A DNA stretch of 64,000 nucleotides, from assembly GCA_942493125.1 (NCBI GenBank), contig OW818667.1:1798001-1862000 (forward strand), given 5' to 3'. The stretch is from Fusibacter_C sp942493125. GTDB lineage: Bacteria; Bacillota; Clostridia; Peptostreptococcales; Acidaminobacteraceae. The notes under the pieces are model-generated. The model saw only the letters and a program-made list of their open reading frames with translations, was not told the origin of the DNA and ran no database searches. The position numbers and the translations under genes are program-made. Positions 8,017 to 16,780 of the stretch are shown here, piece by piece (position 1 is the stretch's first letter; each line of letters starts with the position of its first letter).

Positions 8017-10332
8017 CTATGCCTCAACTTTGATCTTGACCTTATCATTTTCCATGACGGCCTTCAGCAAGTTGCCTTCTTTGATGAGTTTGCGAATGTA
8101 AAGCTCGGCAATCTCGTCCTCAATCAACTTCTGAATAGTTCTTCTAAGTGGTCTCGCGCCGTATTTCTCATCGAAACCTTGAGAAAGGATAAGCGCTTTG
8201 ACCTCTTCAGAAACTTCAAGGGTCATTTTCTTTTCTTTCACTTCTCCAGAAACTTCATTTAACTGAAGATCTATGATTTGTTTCAGTTCATGTTCAATAA
8301 GCGCTTTGAAGACGATGATATCGTCGATTCTGTTTAAGAATTCAGGTCTAAATGACTCTTTGAGCAATTCTCTAATCTTGGCATCGATTTTTAGGTCAGA
8401 TTCACTGCCGAAACCGATACCTGTTGATTTGAGGTTCGTGCCCACATTTGATGTCATGATGATGACTGTATTCTCAAAGAAAACCGTGCGGCCTTGACCA
8501 TCTGTCAATCTGCCATCCTCTAAAATCTGAAGCAATACATTGAAGACATCGCTATGTGCTTTTTCGATCTCATCCAGCAAGATGACTGCATAAGGCTTTC
8601 TGCGTACTTTTTCAGTCAGTTGACCACCTTGCTCATAGCCGACATATCCTGGAGGAGCACCTATCAATTTGGAAACGTTGTGTTTCTCCATATATTCAGA
8701 CATGTCCACGCGAATGATTGCGTCTTCAGTACCAAAGAGCTCTTCAGCAAGGGCTTTTGCAAGTTCCGTCTTACCTACACCCGTCGGTCCAACAAAGATA
8801 AACGATGCTGGTTTGCGTTTTTTTCTAAAACCGGAACGATTTCTTCTCACCGCTTTGGAGATGGCATCAATCGCCGTTTGCTGTCCAATAACGCGTTTGT
8901 GCAATCTATTTTCAAGTTCTATGAGCTTCTCAGCTTCTTCTTCAGTGATACGCTTAACAGGGATTTTAGTCCATGCCTCGATGACATAAGCGACATCTTC
9001 AACAGTCAAATGGACATGCCCACTAGAAGTTGCAAGCTTTTCAATTTTCTCACTCAACCTTAACGATTCCGCCCTAAGCTCTGCCGCTTTCTCAAAATCT
9101 TGCGTTTCCATCGCTTCAGCTCTAAGACCTTCAATCTTTTGAAGCTCTTCTTCAAGTGCTTTCACTTCGACGAGACCATGATTTTTTAAATTTGCTCTTG
9201 AACCCGCTTCGTCGATAACGTCGATGGCTTTATCTGGCAAGAATCTGTCAGTGATATATCTTGCTGACATTCTAACTGCTGCATCTATGATTTCTTCATC
9301 TATAATCACTTTGTGGAAATCTTCATAATAATCCTTGATGCCCATTAAAATTTCAATACTGTCTTCAACGCTCGGTTCATCAACGATAACCGGTTGGAAT
9401 CGTCTTTCAAGTGCCGCATCCTTTTCGATGTGTTGACGGTACTCATCGAGTGTTGTCGCGCCGATAATCTGTACTTCGCCTCTTGCAAGTGCTGGTTTCA
9501 ATATATTTGCAGCGTTCATGACACCACCGTGTACTTCACCTGCACCCATGATATTATGCACTTCATCGATGACGAGAATGATGTTGCCATGCTTCGTCGC
9601 TTCGTTGATGATCGCCTTCATACGCCCTTCAAATTGGCCCCTAAATTGAGTGCCTGCCACGATAGCGGTCATATCCAAAAGATAGATCTCTGTGTCGAGC
9701 AATTTTTCTGGGACTTGCTTGGCTACAATTCTAACTGCCAAACCTTCTGCAATAGCCGTTTTTCCGACACCCGGTTCGCCTAGGAGCAGAGGGTTGTTTT
9801 TATTTCTTCTGTTCAAGATTTGGACAACGCGATCAATTTCTCGATTTCTGCCAATGATGCGATCGATTTCGCCATTTTGCGCTTTTTCTATAAGATTTGA
9901 GCCATACTTGCTCAACGTTTTAAGCTTCAATTTTTTACTTTTCTTCTTTTGACCGAAGTGATTATGTTGATCTGCCTCATCCTCTTCATCGTCATCGAGA
10001 TCATAGGCATCGTCAAGTTCTTCATCCTCGTACGCTTCGACATCGGCGTCATCTTCGTCTTCGTCAAAGGACTCTTGATCAAAGTTCATAAGATGCATCA
10101 GCGGATTGTCTTCATCGCCAGAAGCCTTGTCAAACAACTTATTCATTTGTTTGGATAAGTTATCCATCTCTTCAGGACTTAAGTTGATTTGATTCATTAT
10201 TTCATCCATGACAGGGTACCCTTTTTTCTGTGCACACTCAAGACATAGATCGACATATTCCGTCTTTCCATTCTCAATCTTGGCGGTACGCATCATAGCT
10301 ACATTTTTTTTACATTCTGAACATTTTTTCAT
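8017..10332 (-). CDS. clpE: ClpE-type Hsp100 ATPase with N-terminal zinc finger
   Basis: 771-residue AAA+ unfoldase that feeds ClpP. The N-terminus is a C4 zinc finger (CSECKK near residue 3 and LCLECAQKKG near residue 33), which distinguishes ClpE from ClpC. Then comes a very acidic stretch (about residues 88-125), NBD1 with GEPGVGKTAIAEGLA and VIDEVHNIMGAGE, a UVR/coiled-coil linker (near residues 400-440), and NBD2 with GPTGVGKTELAKALAEELFG and LDEIEKAH. The usual Clp_N double repeat is absent, as in ClpE. Transcribed divergently from the LUD-domain gene. I looked for the tandem GGTCAAA CtsR operator upstream and saw no good match. Confidence 0.93.
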   Translation of the reverse strand: MKKCSECKKNVAMMRTAKIENGKTEYVDLCLECAQKKGYPVMDEIMNQINLSPEEMDNLSKQMNKLFDKASGDEDNPLMHLMNFDQESFDEDEDDADVEAYEDEELDDAYDLDDDEEDEADQHNHFGQKKKSKKLKLKTLSKYGSNLIEKAQNGEIDRIIGRNREIDRVVQILNRRNKNNPLLLGEPGVGKTAIAEGLAVRIVAKQVPEKLLDTEIYLLDMTAIVAGTQFRGQFEGRMKAIINEATKHGNIILVIDEVHNIMGAGEVHGGVMNAANILKPALARGEVQIIGATTLDEYRQHIEKDAALERRFQPVIVDEPSVEDSIEILMGIKDYYEDFHKVIIDEEIIDAAVRMSARYITDRFLPDKAIDVIDEAGSRANLKNHGLVEVKALEEELQKIEGLRAEAMETQDFEKAAELRAESLRLSEKIEKLATSSGHVHLTVEDVAYVIEAWTKIPVKRITEEEAEKLIELENRLHKRVIGQQTAIDAISKAVRRNRSGFRKKRKPASFIFVGPTGVGKTELAKALAEELFGTEDAIIRVDMSEYMEKHNVSKLIGAPPGYVGYEQGGQLTEKVRRKPYAVILLDEIEKAHSDVFNVLLQILEDGRLTDGQGRTVFFENTVIIMTSNVGTNLKSTGIGFGSESDLKIDAKIRELLKESFRPEFLNRIDDIIVFKALIEHELKQIIDLQLNEVSGEVKEKKMTLEVSEEVKALILSQGFDEKYGARPLRRTIQKLIEDEIAELYIRKLIKEGNLLKAVMENDKVKIKVEA

Positions 10333-10486
10333 CTGTCACACTCACCTTAATTTTCGTAATAAAAGCCTAGGATAACCCTTAACACATTTTATTATAACCC
10401 AAGCATTCTAATAAATAATACACAAATTGTTAAATTTTTTATGAATAAAACCAAGAGCGTTGTAATATTCAGTCAAATTGTTTAAA

Positions 10487-10516
10487 CTGACATAGAGAGA
10501 CACATATTGGTATAAC
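10487..10516 (+). promoter_or_regulatory. sigma-A-type promoter for the LUD-domain gene
   Basis: CTGACA (10487-10492), an 18-nt spacer, and TATAAC (10511-10516), followed by AGGAGG at 10523-10528 just before the ATG. An imperfect inverted repeat (TCAGT...ACTGA, about 10470-10490) overlaps the -35 and could be an operator. Confidence 0.5.
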
Positions 10517-10532
10517 GTAATTAGGAGGGCAT

Positions 10533-11174
10533 ATGGATCAGCATTTAAAAAAAGTCACCCACGAAAAAGTAAAGCGCATTCTCACCAATCTTGAAAAGAA
10601 CAACATGAATGGATACTTTGTACTGGATACTGAGGCACTTAAAGCACTTATACAAACGCTCGTACCAGAAAAATCAACGATTGCTGTAGGCGGCTCTCAG
10701 ACGCTTACTGAAACGGGTATGCTCGACTGGATCCGCGCCAATGATTACCATTTCTATGACCGCTATGCACCGGGTTTAACGCCACAAGAGATCAAGGCCA
10801 TCCATAGACAGGCTTTTTCTGTGGATGCCTATTTTATGAGCACAAACGCCATCACTGAGAACGGCGAACTTTATAATGTCGATGGTTCAGGAAACCGCGT
10901 CGCTGCCCTTGCATTTGGTCCAGAGAAAGTGATCGTCATCGCCGGTATCAACAAGATCGTAAAAGACATTGACGATGCCAAAACGAGAAATAGAGAGGTT
11001 GCTGCCCCTGCGAACAGCGTTCGTTTAAATATGGGGACACCATGTACGTTCACGGGAAGTTGCTCAGACTGCAAAAGTGCCGGGAGAATTTGTTGCACGT
11101 ATTCTGTCGTCGCCTATCAACGCGACAAGACACGTGTTCACGTCATCTTGATCGATGGCAACTACGGCTATTAA
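10533..11174 (+). CDS. LUD-domain (lactate utilisation LutC/YkgG-like, DUF162) protein
   Basis: 213 residues covering a single LUD domain, a fold shared with LutB/LutC proteins of the iron-sulfur lactate oxidation complex. Visible family signatures are 'TIAVGGSQTLTETGM', 'DAYFMSTNAITENGELYNVDGSGNRVA' and 'VIVIAGINKIV'. The C-terminal part has a cluster of cysteines (C-X5-C-X2-C..., ending RICC) in 'TPCTFTGSCSDCKSAGRICC', common in stand-alone clostridial LUD proteins and possibly a metal site. No lutA/lutB neighbours exist, so lactate use cannot be assumed. The ATG has an ideal AGGAGG site. Confidence 0.85.
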   Translation: MDQHLKKVTHEKVKRILTNLEKNNMNGYFVLDTEALKALIQTLVPEKSTIAVGGSQTLTETGMLDWIRANDYHFYDRYAPGLTPQEIKAIHRQAFSVDAYFMSTNAITENGELYNVDGSGNRVAALAFGPEKVIVIAGINKIVKDIDDAKTRNREVAAPANSVRLNMGTPCTFTGSCSDCKSAGRICCTYSVVAYQRDKTRVHVILIDGNYGY

Positions 11175-11181
11175 TTAAAAA

Positions 11182-11230
11182 AGCTCTTACTCAGTGATGT
11201 GTCATCATCTGGTAAGAGCTCTATTTATTT
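11182..11230. terminator. bidirectional terminator after the LUD-domain gene
   Basis: AGCTCTTAC (11182-11190) pairs with GTAAGAGCT (11212-11220), with a T-rich tract on the right and an A-run on the left. It lies between convergent genes. Confidence 0.8.
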
Positions 11231-11238
11231 TGTCATAA

Positions 11239-11466
11239 CTATAAACCGTTTTTTAAATCTTCCGATTTCATAACGCGTTCTACGATCACGCAATCGCCTT
11301 CCCAGTAAAGGATCATCGCCATTGGGCCAGTCACAAGCAAGCAAGCTTCATCGGATTCCGTATTGATTCTATCCAAGTTTTCAGCTACAGCTTTAAAAAT
11401 CGCCTCTTCAGAAAATGGCAAATCTTCTGTTTGTTCAATTTGAACCTTTAATATATTCTCAGTCAT
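11239..11466 (-). CDS. small acidic protein of unknown function (75 aa)
   Basis: A 75-residue acidic soluble protein with no signal peptide, membrane helix or cysteine-rich motif apart from two lone cysteines. It has an alpha-beta look: an amphipathic helix near residues 18-34, then strands around 'EACLLVTGPMAMILYWEGDCVIVERVM'. GAGGAGGAAAT directly precedes the ATG, a very strong ribosome binding site that supports real translation. It lies 40 nt downstream of the ABC permease gene on the same strand and may be the last gene of that unit. I do not recognise the family. Confidence 0.65.
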   Translation of the reverse strand: MTENILKVQIEQTEDLPFSEEAIFKAVAENLDRINTESDEACLLVTGPMAMILYWEGDCVIVERVMKSEDLKNGL

Positions 11467-11506
11467 ATTTCCTCCTCAAACCTCATGTCCTTATTTTACA
11501 TCAAAT

Positions 11507-13207
11507 TTAGTCCATTGAATAGTCGGTGTTCACATGTTTTGAATATTTTTTGACTTTCAACCATTCAATGCCTTTGATTAGAACTAGGGTGACTGCGCAC
11601 ATAACCAATGTGAAGAGGTCCGATTTTCTGAGTAAGGCAAAATGAAACAGTGCTAGCAGGCCACAAATGCCCATGAATCCAAAAGTCATGACGAGGTTCT
11701 TGTTTCCCGTCGTGCCAAATGGTTTTGAAAAAGGTAACTCAACAGGAAACAAGTTCACTCGAATGGACAATATCAATACGCTGGCGATATTGATAAATAT
11801 AAGTCCTGGGATTGCAGAAATGCCACATAAAAAACCATATAAAACGCTGAGTACGAGCATCGCAGGCATGACATATTTGATATAGTACGCTTTCATAGCG
11901 CCTTTCAATATGACGTGTTTGTTGGCGATGGGAAAGCTGTCATAAATAAATGCCGCTTCATAATGCTCACTGAACTGTAGAAACTCAAAGTTTGTGATAA
12001 AAAAGATCATGGCGAGATATAAGGAAAGATAGACAACGGAGCCATTGAGACTTTGTATGCCCTCTATGAGACTGCCTTTATCCTGCAAGAACGGCAGGAT
12101 GATGATGAGTGGAAAAATAAAGCTCATGGTATGGTTTGGATAGATCATGAGTTTTAGACGTCTATCTCGACTGAGGTTATAATCCGTAAACCTCATAAAT
12201 GCACGCTCGACGTTATCTTTTGAAATTAACTGATAAAGACGCTCTTTGAGTCGTGTTACGATGTTATTCTTGTCTACAAATACGCCATCCTCTATTTGTA
12301 GCTTAGCGAGGTAACTTTCAAACTTCGGCATGATTGTCTTGATCAAAATCCCACCTAAAACGATTGGTACAACGATGCTCAAGATCGCCATCGTCACAAA
12401 AGATCCAGTAAAATCTCCATCGACAATCACTTTGAATAAGCCACCAAACCAAGCTGGTGGCAGCAAATACGTCCACCATTTGATGTCGATATTGAGCGTC
12501 ATGGTCGCTTCCGCAAATTCAAATACACGGCCCATCAGTTGGTAGGCAATGATCGTCACGACTGAGAGAACGATCTGAAACGTATTGATGATATCTTTCA
12601 ATTTTTCACCGTTGAATCGATTCAACAAGACACTGTATAGAATCGTGGCGAGAAAGATGATGAAGAAGCATAAAAAAATCATCATGATACCGTAACTAAG
12701 TAGAAAAAGGACACCATGCTTCATGACACCTATGACGATACTGGCAAGATTAAGTGCTAAAAAAAGCATAATCATATAATACGCAATATGGATGATGCGC
12801 GCCGCATTCATCGTTCGATTGTCCACTGGCTTAGTCATGATGATGTTCTTATCGCGTACATCTAGGAGAACACTAGAAAAATCTGAGATCATGTACATGA
12901 CCATGAAGAAAAAATCCATGGATACGACGGTTGTCACTTTAAAAAACAAGTCCAGTGGCATAAACATAATAAATCCAAGGAATAGCCCCACAAAAGCTTG
13001 CATCAATAAATTTGCTTTCATACCCTGAAGCTTTCCCGTATTGGCATTTCCAGACATGGTCATGCTCGATGCTGTTTTTCGATCATCCAAAGTCAACTTG
13101 AGCTTTAAAATAGTCACTAAGGTTTCAAAATCAATGCCTACTTTCTTAAAAAGCCACTCAAATTTGGCAACAATTTTAATCAACATAAAATTTGATTCCA
13201 TAATCAA
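11507..13207 (-). CDS. ABC exporter membrane protein (ABC-2-like, large permease)
   Basis: 566-residue polytopic membrane protein with about 12 hydrophobic segments, grouped in the N-terminal 300 residues and again after residue 370, joined by a hydrophilic region. It lacks its own ATPase domain and pairs with the ATPase gene immediately upstream, whose stop it overlaps by 4 nt. The repeated pattern of long cytoplasmic N-terminus, paired helices and a central charged loop fits putative ABC exporters of Firmicutes that are distantly related to ABC-2 permeases. Substrate unknown. An in-frame ATG two codons later is an alternative start. Confidence 0.8.
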   Translation of the reverse strand: MIMESNFMLIKIVAKFEWLFKKVGIDFETLVTILKLKLTLDDRKTASSMTMSGNANTGKLQGMKANLLMQAFVGLFLGFIMFMPLDLFFKVTTVVSMDFFFMVMYMISDFSSVLLDVRDKNIIMTKPVDNRTMNAARIIHIAYYMIMLFLALNLASIVIGVMKHGVLFLLSYGIMMIFLCFFIIFLATILYSVLLNRFNGEKLKDIINTFQIVLSVVTIIAYQLMGRVFEFAEATMTLNIDIKWWTYLLPPAWFGGLFKVIVDGDFTGSFVTMAILSIVVPIVLGGILIKTIMPKFESYLAKLQIEDGVFVDKNNIVTRLKERLYQLISKDNVERAFMRFTDYNLSRDRRLKLMIYPNHTMSFIFPLIIILPFLQDKGSLIEGIQSLNGSVVYLSLYLAMIFFITNFEFLQFSEHYEAAFIYDSFPIANKHVILKGAMKAYYIKYVMPAMLVLSVLYGFLCGISAIPGLIFINIASVLILSIRVNLFPVELPFSKPFGTTGNKNLVMTFGFMGICGLLALFHFALLRKSDLFTLVMCAVTLVLIKGIEWLKVKKYSKHVNTDYSMD

Positions 13208-13983
13208 CCCTCCACGACGCGCACAAACTCAGTCGCAATCTCATCGTGTTTGCTAAATCCTGTCAGCTGATTGAAGATTTCCTGTAGCGTTCCCTCGTTG
13301 CTCGATATTTTCAAAGCTTCAAAATTTCCATCTGCGACGATGACGCCATCATTGAGCACGATGATTCGATCGCTGATGACTTCTACGACTTCCATGATAT
13401 GAGACGAATAAAAGATCGTCTTCCCATGATCGGCAAGTTTCTTCATAACTTCCTTAAAGACCATAACGCTGTTTGCATCAAGACCTGTGATTGGCTCATC
13501 AAAGAATAGAATATCTGGATTGTGAATCAAGCTCGCAATGATCATCAGCTTTTGCTTCATCCCTTTTGAATAAGACGAAATCCTGTTATACAGCGCTTCC
13601 TTTATCCCAAAAAGCTCAAACAGTTGGTCCGACTTTTCCTTGACGGTTTCGCGCTCTAGTTTGTAAAGCTCACCGACAAAAGCCATATATTCAAAGCCAG
13701 ATAAACTTTCATAAATCGTCGCAATCTCTGGTACATACCCAATGTGCCTCTTGTATGACAATGGATTCTTTCGGATGTCTTCTCCAAATATTTCTACCGT
13801 GCCTTCATACTGATCCACCATGCCCAGCATGATTTTCACAGTTGTGCTCTTACCTGCGCCATTGGGTCCTATGTAACCGATAATTTGACCAGGTAACACC
13901 TCTAAATCAACGCCTTTTAATACATAATCGCCATCCGCTTTATATCTCATTTTCAAATCCTTTAACTTGATAACATGACTCAT
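13204..13983 (-). CDS. ABC transporter ATP-binding protein (exporter type)
   Basis: 259-residue nucleotide-binding subunit: Walker A GPNGAGKST, Q-loop 'GYVPEIATIYESLSG', signature 'SSYSKGMKQKL' (a degenerate LSGGQ, typical of ABC-2 exporters), Walker B 'DILFFDEPITGLD' and the switch His in 'FYSSHIMEVVE'. It energises export by the permease encoded next, with a 4-nt overlap that implies coupled translation. The 340-nt upstream region carries repeat element A and no other gene. Confidence 0.93.
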   Translation of the reverse strand: MSHVIKLKDLKMRYKADGDYVLKGVDLEVLPGQIIGYIGPNGAGKSTTVKIMLGMVDQYEGTVEIFGEDIRKNPLSYKRHIGYVPEIATIYESLSGFEYMAFVGELYKLERETVKEKSDQLFELFGIKEALYNRISSYSKGMKQKLMIIASLIHNPDILFFDEPITGLDANSVMVFKEVMKKLADHGKTIFYSSHIMEVVEVISDRIIVLNDGVIVADGNFEALKISSNEGTLQEIFNQLTGFSKHDEIATEFVRVVEG

Positions 13984-14116
13984 ATAGCCCCCTATTTAAA
14001 CTAATCAAGACGTCTTTAAGACGCAGCCTTATTGATATGGTTTTAACTCTTTATCAACAGTCTAGCATCCAATTCATAAAGGAAATGGTGAATTTGATTA
14101 AAAAACGCTTAAATAA

Positions 14117-14231
14117 GGAAATTGCATAATTTCAATTTGTCTAAATTTCATTTATCAATACGAAATGATTGAGCCATTGTCAAATTTAATAAACGGAATT
14201 TTGCAACTTAAAAGGTAATTATGCAATTTCC
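14117..14231. repeat. repeat element A, 115 bp, bounded by inverted GGAAATTGCATAATT motifs
   Basis: The left end GGAAATTGCATAATTTC (14117 onward) and right end GGTAATTATGCAATTTCC (14214-14231) are inverted copies of one motif. The element resembles element B (28264-28376) in length, ends and a central GAAATGA...GAGCCATT-like block. It has no coding capacity and no clear target duplication. It looks like a miniature non-autonomous repeat; this is inference. Confidence 0.6.
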
Positions 14232-14251
14232 ATATAGAATAATTTATTGCA

Positions 14252-14298
14252 TAAAAAAACCTCCCAAGCGCAATCCGTAGATAGACACTCAAGAGGTT
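14252..14298 (-). terminator. intrinsic terminator of the acetate-transporter-like gene
   Basis: On the minus strand, AACCTC pairs with GAGGTT (plus-strand 14293-14298 with 14258-14263) and a run of seven T follows. It lies 28 nt past the stop of the minus-strand gene. Confidence 0.7.
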
Positions 14299-14325
14299 CG
14301 TAAATCTTAAATCTAAATGCTCAAA

Positions 14326-14931
14326 CTATTTTTTGAAGATGCCAAGCGGTTTACCCACTGGAAGGAAAGTTCGACCAAATGTGTGGTTGAGTACATTTGC
14401 AGCTGAACCGTAGAAACCTACGATTGCGATTGCAAGTTCACTCCAAGCTGCCAATGTGTGGCCAGCCTCGATGCCCCAAATAACAGACATTGATAAACCA
14501 ATAAATAATAAATCGATAAGGACGAATATAATCATAAGAACTTTATTTGTTTCAAGTGATGCCAAAGTCATAAATAATGAGAAGATCAAGTAACCCAAAA
14601 ATGCAAAACCAAGTTGTGAAATATCTGCATTTTGTGCCATTGCTTCACCGAATACGCCATTTGTGATCATCCATGTCATTGCAACGCCTAACCAGAAAAA
14701 TGCATAAGCGCCGAAAGCCGTTGCGCCAAATACATTGCCTTTTTTAGCGTCGTTGATACATGCATAAATTTGTGTACATGCGCCTAAAAATATCGCCCAA
14801 GGTACAAGCAATGAAGTGCCTTCTGTCCAACCAAGTTTTTGAGTTGATGCAACGAAAGTGATCATTGCAAGACCGAAAAGGCCAAGAGCAGACGGGTCTG
14901 CTGTATAAATTTTTCTTTCATTTTGTTCCAC
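14326..14931 (-). CDS. GPR1/FUN34/YaaH (SatP-like) acetate/organic-acid transporter
   Basis: 201-residue inner-membrane protein with six hydrophobic helices. The family signature near the N-terminus is recognisable as 'ADPSALGLFGLAMITFV' (the NPAPLGL-like motif), and length fits the small bacterial SatP/YaaH group. Members carry acetate or succinate by proton symport or channel-like transport. In a fermenter it could move acetate either way. It starts at GTG with GGGAGG about 10 nt upstream. It stands alone, with its own terminator downstream. Confidence 0.88.
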   Translation of the reverse strand: MEQNERKIYTADPSALGLFGLAMITFVASTQKLGWTEGTSLLVPWAIFLGACTQIYACINDAKKGNVFGATAFGAYAFFWLGVAMTWMITNGVFGEAMAQNADISQLGFAFLGYLIFSLFMTLASLETNKVLMIIFVLIDLLFIGLSMSVIWGIEAGHTLAAWSELAIAIVGFYGSAANVLNHTFGRTFLPVGKPLGIFKK

Positions 14932-15055
14932 TTAATATATCCTCCCACTGATAAATCTTTCACTATTTTTATAGCCTAGCATAGATTATCATAAAAAATT
15001 ATTTGAATCAAGCAAAATCATTGTAAAAAATGGTCTCAAATCCCTTTATTGCGGG

Positions 15056-15061
15056 TATAAT
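15056..15061 (+). promoter_or_regulatory. -10 element upstream of the HAD phosphatase gene
   Basis: TATAAT 31 nt before the start codon; the -35 region is poorly conserved. Followed by TGGAGG at 15081-15086, which fixes the start at ATG 15092. Confidence 0.4.
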
Positions 15062-15091
15062 AATTTGAAGGAATAAATCTTGGAGGTTTAT

Positions 15092-15835
15092 ATGAATATC
15101 GCAGCATTTTTAGACATTGACGGGACATTATACCGCAATTCATTGATGATAGAACACTTTAAAAAGATGGTGAAATACGAGATCGTCGACCCCGGTTTAT
15201 GGCATTCGAGCTTAAAGACCCCTTTCGATGAATGGCGCAAGCGCGTAGGCGAATATGACCATTACATGCTCGAGCTCGTTCAGATCTATTATCAGGCACT
15301 TAAGGGCAGGCGTGCTGCAGACCTTGAATTTATCTCCAATCAGGTTATCGCACTCAATGGTGATATCGTCTACAAATATACGCGTAGCAGAATACTGTGG
15401 CATCAACTGCAAGGTCATAAAGTCTTCTTTATCTCAGGCAGTCCAGATTTTCTCGTTTCAAAGATGGCTGAGAAGTATAACATTGACGGTTACAGAGGCA
15501 CGGGTTATATCGTCAACTTCGAAGGTAAATTTACTGGCGATGTCATTCCAATGTGGGATTCCGACAGTAAAAATAAAGCAATCGACGAATTCGTGAAGGA
15601 TTATGACATTGACCTTTCTAAAAGCTATGCCTACGGTGACACAAACGGTGACTTTTCCATGCTATGCAAAGTTGGTCATCCTGTGGCAATCAACCCAGCT
15701 AGAGAACTACTTCTCAATATCAAAGCCACACCAGAGCTCGTGGAAAAAGCCATCATCATCATTGAACGCAAGGACCTCATCTATGAACTTGATGCAAGTG
15801 TCAAGATCATCAGCGAAGACCAACTTCATCTATAA
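15092..15835 (+). CDS. HAD-superfamily hydrolase, subfamily IB (phosphoserine-phosphatase-like)
   Basis: 247-residue cytoplasmic phosphatase. Motif I is FLDIDGTLY (nucleophile Asp plus acid/base Asp), motif II 'VFFISGSPD', a conserved lysine region follows, and motif III is 'YAYGDTNGDFSML'. The long helical insert after motif I is the C1-type cap of HAD-IB enzymes. The substrate cannot be told from sequence: the group includes SerB-like enzymes and lysophospholipid-related phosphatases. A TTG at 15080 also opens the frame, but it lies inside the ribosome binding site, so ATG 15092 is chosen. Single-gene unit with its own terminator. Confidence 0.88.
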   Translation: MNIAAFLDIDGTLYRNSLMIEHFKKMVKYEIVDPGLWHSSLKTPFDEWRKRVGEYDHYMLELVQIYYQALKGRRAADLEFISNQVIALNGDIVYKYTRSRILWHQLQGHKVFFISGSPDFLVSKMAEKYNIDGYRGTGYIVNFEGKFTGDVIPMWDSDSKNKAIDEFVKDYDIDLSKSYAYGDTNGDFSMLCKVGHPVAINPARELLLNIKATPELVEKAIIIIERKDLIYELDASVKIISEDQLHL

Positions 15836-15867
15836 AAATCGTGTAAAATGAACGATTCAAAAATGTA

Positions 15868-15914
15868 AAAGTGTGAATCAACGCAATATCCGCGTCTATT
15901 CACACTTTTTTTGT
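15868..15914. terminator. terminator after the HAD gene
   Basis: AAAGTGTGAAT (15868-15878) pairs perfectly with ATTCACACTTT (15898-15908), followed by a T run. Convergent with the nitrilase gene; probably works in both directions. Confidence 0.85.
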
Positions 15915-15940
15915 TTTATTAGATATTTTTTTATGTCACA

Positions 15941-16780
15941 TTAATCTTTTGGATTTTTAAGTGTGACTTCATACACGTCTTCGCGGGTATGCTTAAGAAG
16001 TGGCAACTGCTCGCGAATCTGCTGAACTTCCGCGAAGTCGATGTCTCCGAGGAGATAACCTTCAGAATCATCAAGTCTACCAACGATATCACCCCAAGGG
16101 TCGACGACGATGGAATTGCCATAAGAAATATAAGCAAGTGAATAGTCTCTAGCAGGCGCACACCCTACTGTAAACACTTGATTGTCTACAGCTCGCATTC
16201 TAAATAGAAGCTCCCAGTGCGCTGGTCCAGTATTCATGTTGAAGGCTGCTGGATAAATGATCATCCGCGCACCTTGATCTACCATAATTCTGGCGAGCTC
16301 TGGAAATCGGATGTCATAACAGATCGCAACGCCAATTTTTCCATATTCCGTATCGATCACAGTAGGCGAATCGCCTGCATGAAGCGACTCAGACTCATTG
16401 AAATACTGACCGTTTTCTATATCAATGTCTAGAAGGTGAATTTTTCGGTGTTTGCCAATTTGTTCGCCTTCAGGATTGAATATGAACGACGTATTGTATA
16501 CATTGGTGTCATCAGTTTCTGGTATTGAACCAGAAATGAGGTATATTTTCTTTTCTCGTGCGACTTGACTCAACTTTTGCCAAGTTTCACCACCTTCTGG
16601 TTCTGCATAGCTAGGAAAGCGATGTGTCTCATAAGGACAGTTGAACATTTCAGGTAGAACGACTAGGTTTGCACCTTGATCTGCCAAAAATTCAATGTTA
16701 TCTATGGCTTTTTTTACTGAAAGTGCCTTGTCGCGATTCGTCATCATTTGGACGAGTCCTATTTTTAGCTTATCCTTCAA
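15941..16780 (-). CDS. carbon-nitrogen hydrolase (Nit2 / omega-amidase-like)
   Basis: 279-residue cytoplasmic amidase of the nitrilase superfamily. The Glu-Lys-Cys triad is visible: LPEMFNCPY, HRKIHLLDID and AICYDIRFPE. The pattern is closest to Nit2/omega-amidases, which hydrolyse alpha-ketoglutaramate or alpha-ketosuccinamate after glutamine or asparagine transamination. This fits an amino-acid-using organism, but deaminated glutathione (Nit1-type) is another possible substrate. Its start overlaps the stop of the upstream flavoprotein gene by 11 nt, so the genes are probably cotranscribed. Confidence 0.9.
   Translation of the reverse strand: MKDKLKIGLVQMMTNRDKALSVKKAIDNIEFLADQGANLVVLPEMFNCPYETHRFPSYAEPEGGETWQKLSQVAREKKIYLISGSIPETDDTNVYNTSFIFNPEGEQIGKHRKIHLLDIDIENGQYFNESESLHAGDSPTVIDTEYGKIGVAICYDIRFPELARIMVDQGARMIIYPAAFNMNTGPAHWELLFRMRAVDNQVFTVGCAPARDYSLAYISYGNSIVVDPWGDIVGRLDDSEGYLLGDIDFAEVQQIREQLPLLKHTREDVYEVTLKNPKD

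Larger units (their letters stand above)
13984..14325. other. gene-free interval holding repeat element A and a terminator
   Basis: This 342-nt AT-rich interval has no plausible coding frame. It holds the promoter region of the ABC ATPase gene (minus strand), repeat element A (14117-14231) and the terminator of the acetate-transporter-like gene (14252-14298). Confidence 0.7.

Noticed and set aside
8554..9063. Long open frame (169 codons) on the plus strand opposite clpE
   Set aside because: It is antisense to a well-conserved ClpE coding region, has no ribosome binding site and no recognisable domain; a reverse-frame shadow.
10441..10532. CtsR operator upstream of clpE
   Set aside because: A single GTCAAA-like site is present, but the tandem heptad repeat that CtsR needs is not.
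10533..11174. Lactate utilisation operon (lutABC)
   Set aside because: Only one LUD-domain gene is present with no lutA or lutB partner; the specific function cannot be claimed.
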